Source: Lactobacillus helveticus DSM 20075 = CGMCC 1.1877 (GTDB taxonomy: Bacteria; Bacillota; Bacilli; Lactobacillales; Lactobacillaceae). From it: a stretch of 26,626 bases of DNA. The stretch is taken from the NCBI RefSeq assembly GCF_000160855.1, contig NZ_GG700752.1, positions 71,591-98,216 of the forward strand, in the 5' to 3' direction. How positions within the stretch are numbered: the first letter of the stretch is position 1; every line of letters starts with the position of its first letter. The notes beneath the pieces are model-generated. The model was not told the origin of the DNA. It ran no database searches and worked only from the letters and a program-made list of their open reading frames with translations. Positions 24,744 through 26,626 of the stretch are shown here, one piece after another. The translations under genes were made by a program, and so were the position numbers.

Positions 24744-24998
24744 TTAATGAATAAATAAGCTGATTATTAATAATACAAACGCGATCCAAACGGCATCGAT
24801 TAAATATACTAAAATCTTAATCCAGATCTTCTTATACAATTGTCCGGTTTCAAAAAGAAAATACAATGCCACTCCAGCTAGAATTACTGCGAAGGTGGTT
24901 GCAGAACTATTATGAATATTCAAATAAAAGAAGATTCCTGCGATTGCCGAGGTGATTAAAGTACCGATAATCCAAAGTGCATTTTTGCTTAATTTCAT
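24744..24998 (-). CDS. Small membrane protein of unknown function
   Basis: I do not recognise the family. The open frame extends to 25049, but ATG at 24998 is preferred because GGGAGTG lies about 6 bases upstream. This gives 84 residues with three hydrophobic segments: about 8-25 (ALWIIGTLITSAIAGIFFY), 34-50 (FAVILAGVALYFLFETG) and 62-82 (ILVYLIDAVWIAFVLLIISLF). Short basic ends (MKLSKN, QLYKKIWIK) suggest a simple orientation. There are no Cys or His clusters, so a link to copper is not indicated. It has its own promoter and terminator between the purine permease and the copper operon. Confidence 0.75.
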   Translation of the reverse strand: MKLSKNALWIIGTLITSAIAGIFFYLNIHNSSATTFAVILAGVALYFLFETGQLYKKIWIKILVYLIDAVWIAFVLLIISLFIH

Positions 24999-25018
24999 GT
25001 TAGTCACTCCCATAAGTC

Positions 25019-25034
25019 TGTTCCATGTGAAACT
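25019..25034 (+). promoter_or_regulatory. parS: Second parS-like site
   Basis: TGTTCCATGTGAAACT matches TGTTCCACGTGAAACA at 14 of 16 positions (differences at 8 and 16). Read on the other strand it shares the core GTTTCACATG with the site at 17041-17056. It lies in the leader of the small membrane protein gene, about 15 kb from oriC. Confidence 0.4.
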
Positions 25035-25044
25035 TAATAAGGCT

Positions 25045-25072
25045 ATCATACCAAAAAAAGGCGGTTAACCAA
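25045..25072 (-). promoter_or_regulatory. Promoter of the small membrane protein gene, inside the upstream terminator
   Basis: On the minus strand there is a -35 TTGGTT (25072-25067), a 16-bp spacer and an extended -10 TGGTATGAT (25053-25045). The -35 is in the loop and stem of the permease terminator and the spacer is its T-run. Confidence 0.5.
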
Positions 25073-25086
25073 TAATAGTTAACCGC
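25053..25086 (-). terminator. Terminator after the NCS2 permease
   Basis: A 9-bp stem GCGGTTAAC / GTTAACCGC (25061-25069 with 25078-25086), an 8-nt loop and T7 on the minus strand, 12 bases after the permease stop. Confidence 0.88.
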
Positions 25087-25098
25087 ACTTTTCTTTTT

Positions 25099-26403
25099 CT
25101 ATAAATTAGTTACTAAGAAGAATATGATAAATACCACAAATAGGATATACATCATTGGTGTAACTTTCTTGTAACGCTTAGAAGCAATCATAGTGATAGG
25201 GTAAGCAATCAAACCTAATGCTAAACCATCTGAAATGCTGTAAGTAAGTGGCATCCCTACAACTGTCAAAAATGCAGGAACGGCAATTTCAAATTTATCC
25301 CAGTCAATCTTCTTTAAATTACTTGCCATTAACACACCAACAATAATTAAGGCAGGAGCTGTAACTGTAGTTGGAATAACTTGAAGAAGTGGACTGAAAA
25401 TCATACTGATCAAGAAGAAGATACCAACGAAAATAGCAGTCAAACCAGTACGCCCACCCATTGCGATACCGGCACTTGATTCTACAGAAGTACCAAGTGG
25501 TGCAGTACCAAAGACAGCGCCTTCAACCATGGCAGTTGAATCAGCTAAGAACGCACGACCAATGCGGGGAATCTTACCGTTTTTATCAACCATGCCAGCT
25601 TGTTCGGTCATTCCGATTAAAGTACCAGCAGTATCAAAGAAAGTTACCAATAAGAAGGTCAAAACGACCATCCAAAGTTGAGCCGTATTGATGTCTTTAA
25701 TGTGAAAAACGGCTTGACCAAAAGTTGGTGCCATACTTGGAGCACCTGAAATAATGCCGTGAGGCAATGAGATTTGACCAATAATCATACCAAAAATGGC
25801 GGTTACGATCATTCCGATAAAGATTGAACCAGGAAAATTCATTGCCATCAAAACTACAGTTAAGATTAATCCGAATAAAGTGATCCAAACAGCAGGGTTA
25901 CTGAATTTACCTAAGGCAACTAAAGTTGAATCGCTGTTAACGATAATTTGACCATTTTTCAAACCGATAAAGGCGATGAACAAGCCGATACCAGCAGAAA
26001 TTGCGTATTTCATGTCTTGGGGAATGGCATCAACTACGATTTCACGTAATTTAAAAATCGTAATCAAAATAAATAAAACAGAAGCCACAAGAACGGCAGC
26101 CAAGGCAGTTTCCCAAGAAATCTTCATTCCTACACAAACGTTGTAGGCGAAGAAGGCACCACTACCCAAAGTTGGTGCTAAGGCAATAGGATAGTTGGCA
26201 ATTAACCCCATCAAGAAACAACCTACTGCGGTTGCAACTGCAGTAACAGTAAAGGCTGCACCTTTAGGAATACCTGCTGCATTTAAGATATTAGGGTTAA
26301 CAAACAAGATGTAGGAGAGGCTGACAAAAGTGGTTAACGCTGCGATTAACTCACGTTTGACGGTAGTATGAGCATCTTGTAAATGAAAGACTTTATTTAA
26401 CAA
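25099..26403 (-). CDS. pbuG: NCS2-family purine permease (guanine/hypoxanthine type)
   Basis: This is a membrane carrier of the nucleobase-cation symporter-2 family, AzgA/PbuG branch. The open frame runs to 26448, but TTG at 26403 is preferred: GGAGGAG lies 9 bases before it, and the protein then starts LNKVFHLQDAHTTVKRELIA, normal for the family. It has 434 residues with 12 or more hydrophobic helices. Typical pieces are TFVSLSYILFVNPN, FFDTAGTLIGM and TSVESSAGIAMGGRTGLTA. The purine riboswitch in its leader has the guanine-type C, so guanine, hypoxanthine or xanthine is the likely substrate; adenine is less likely. It has its own promoter, leader and terminator. Confidence 0.93.
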   Translation of the reverse strand: MLNKVFHLQDAHTTVKRELIAALTTFVSLSYILFVNPNILNAAGIPKGAAFTVTAVATAVGCFLMGLIANYPIALAPTLGSGAFFAYNVCVGMKISWETALAAVLVASVLFILITIFKLREIVVDAIPQDMKYAISAGIGLFIAFIGLKNGQIIVNSDSTLVALGKFSNPAVWITLFGLILTVVLMAMNFPGSIFIGMIVTAIFGMIIGQISLPHGIISGAPSMAPTFGQAVFHIKDINTAQLWMVVLTFLLVTFFDTAGTLIGMTEQAGMVDKNGKIPRIGRAFLADSTAMVEGAVFGTAPLGTSVESSAGIAMGGRTGLTAIFVGIFFLISMIFSPLLQVIPTTVTAPALIIVGVLMASNLKKIDWDKFEIAVPAFLTVVGMPLTYSISDGLALGLIAYPITMIASKRYKKVTPMMYILFVVFIIFFLVTNL

Positions 26404-26438
26404 TGTCGTTGACTCCTCCGTAAAAAACAATAGACAAC

Positions 26439-26480
26439 AAAAAAACAACTTCTACCATCAGTATAGTATGGTAAAAGCTG
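26439..26480 (-). terminator. Riboswitch-controlled terminator ahead of the purine permease
   Basis: On the minus strand CAGCTTTTACCAT (26480-26468) pairs with ATGGTAGAAGTTG (26458-26446; two wobbles) around a 9-nt loop, followed by T7. It lies between the aptamer and the permease start and is the expected off-switch when purine is bound. Confidence 0.85.
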
Positions 26481-26504
26481 CCTTACAAATTATGACCTCA
26501 ATTG

Positions 26505-26567
26505 CCTATAGTCCTGAATTTCTGGTTCAGGGTAGAAACTGTCGACCTTATTTCGACGATATATAGA
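26505..26567 (-). ncRNA. Purine riboswitch aptamer, guanine class
   Basis: On the minus strand: P1 TCTAT / ATAGG, J1/2 ATATC, P2 GTCGA / TCGAC with loop AATAAGG, the hallmark J2/3 AGTTTCTACC, P3 CTGAA / TTCAG with loop CCAGAAA, and J3/1 GACTAT. The base at the specificity position (position 74 in xpt numbering) is C, which pairs with guanine or hypoxanthine; adenine switches have U. With the downstream terminator it should lower permease expression when guanine is plentiful. Confidence 0.93.
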
Positions 26568-26582
26568 TATCACGTTAGTCGT

Positions 26583-26611
26583 ATTCTAGCAGAGTTTTAT
26601 TTTTTATGCAA
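26583..26611 (-). promoter_or_regulatory. Promoter of the riboswitch-permease transcript
   Basis: On the minus strand there is a -35 TTGCAT (26611-26606), a 17-bp spacer and an extended -10 TGCTAGAAT (26591-26583), the same -10 as the rpsF promoter. The expected start near 26576 is 9 bases before the aptamer. Confidence 0.75.
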
Positions 26612-26626
26612 TGTGGTAACAAATTA

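Overview
The window spans a replication origin (oriC) and the conserved genes around it from a low-GC Gram-positive bacterium. The most likely source is a Lactobacillus of the acidophilus/helveticus/crispatus group, although the exact species cannot be fixed from sequence alone. Supporting evidence: the gene order rpsR-ssb-rpsF / gyrA-gyrB-recF-yaaA / dnaN-dnaA / rpmH-rnpA-yidC-mnmE-mnmG, AT-rich DNA, strong AAAGGAGG-type ribosome binding sites, TTG/GTG starts (dnaA, rnpA, yidC, NCS2 permease), and a CopY-controlled copper locus.

Layout. (1) 1-10085, minus strand: the replication and ribosomal block that runs leftward from the origin. It has three transcription blocks: dnaA plus dnaN, with a terminator after dnaN at 7372-7398; yaaA-recF-gyrB-gyrA, tightly packed behind a good promoter at 7222-7250; and rpsF-ssb-rpsR behind a promoter at 1252-1280, with a leader hairpin that can hide the rpsF ribosome binding site. 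(2) 8560-8713 and 10086-10500: a bipartite oriC. About ten DnaA boxes lie upstream of dnaA. Downstream of dnaA is a compact unwinding element: DnaA boxes, a GC-rich spacer, four TAG trinucleotides (DnaA-trio) and an AT-rich stretch. (3) 10563-20108, plus strand: rpmH, rnpA, yidC, mnmE, mnmG, gnd, a ClC-type chloride transporter with a C-terminal TrkA_C domain, an uncharacterised 367-residue protein, and a 50-residue lysine-rich protein. (4) 20153-26611, minus strand, against the direction of replication: an MFS transporter with an odd 5' end, a copper-export operon (copY, two cupredoxin-like proteins, a P1B-type ATPase), a small membrane protein, and an NCS2 purine permease with a guanine-class riboswitch.

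How it works together. The left side and the start of the right side are housekeeping: replication initiation, supercoiling, recombination, ribosome assembly, RNase P, membrane insertion and tRNA wobble modification. The far right holds environment-response genes with clear switches: two cop boxes over the copper promoter and a purine riboswitch ending in a terminator. No tRNA, rRNA, insertion sequence, prophage or CRISPR array was seen.

No wholly new multi-gene system stands out. The items most worth following up are: the four-repeat protein at 18788-19891; the copper operon that uses two separate cupredoxins where a metal-binding domain on the ATPase would be expected, with a repressor lacking half its metal motif; the MFS gene whose start looks frameshifted or led by a 24-codon ORF; two parS-like sites sharing an unusual core; and the DnaA-trio origin element.
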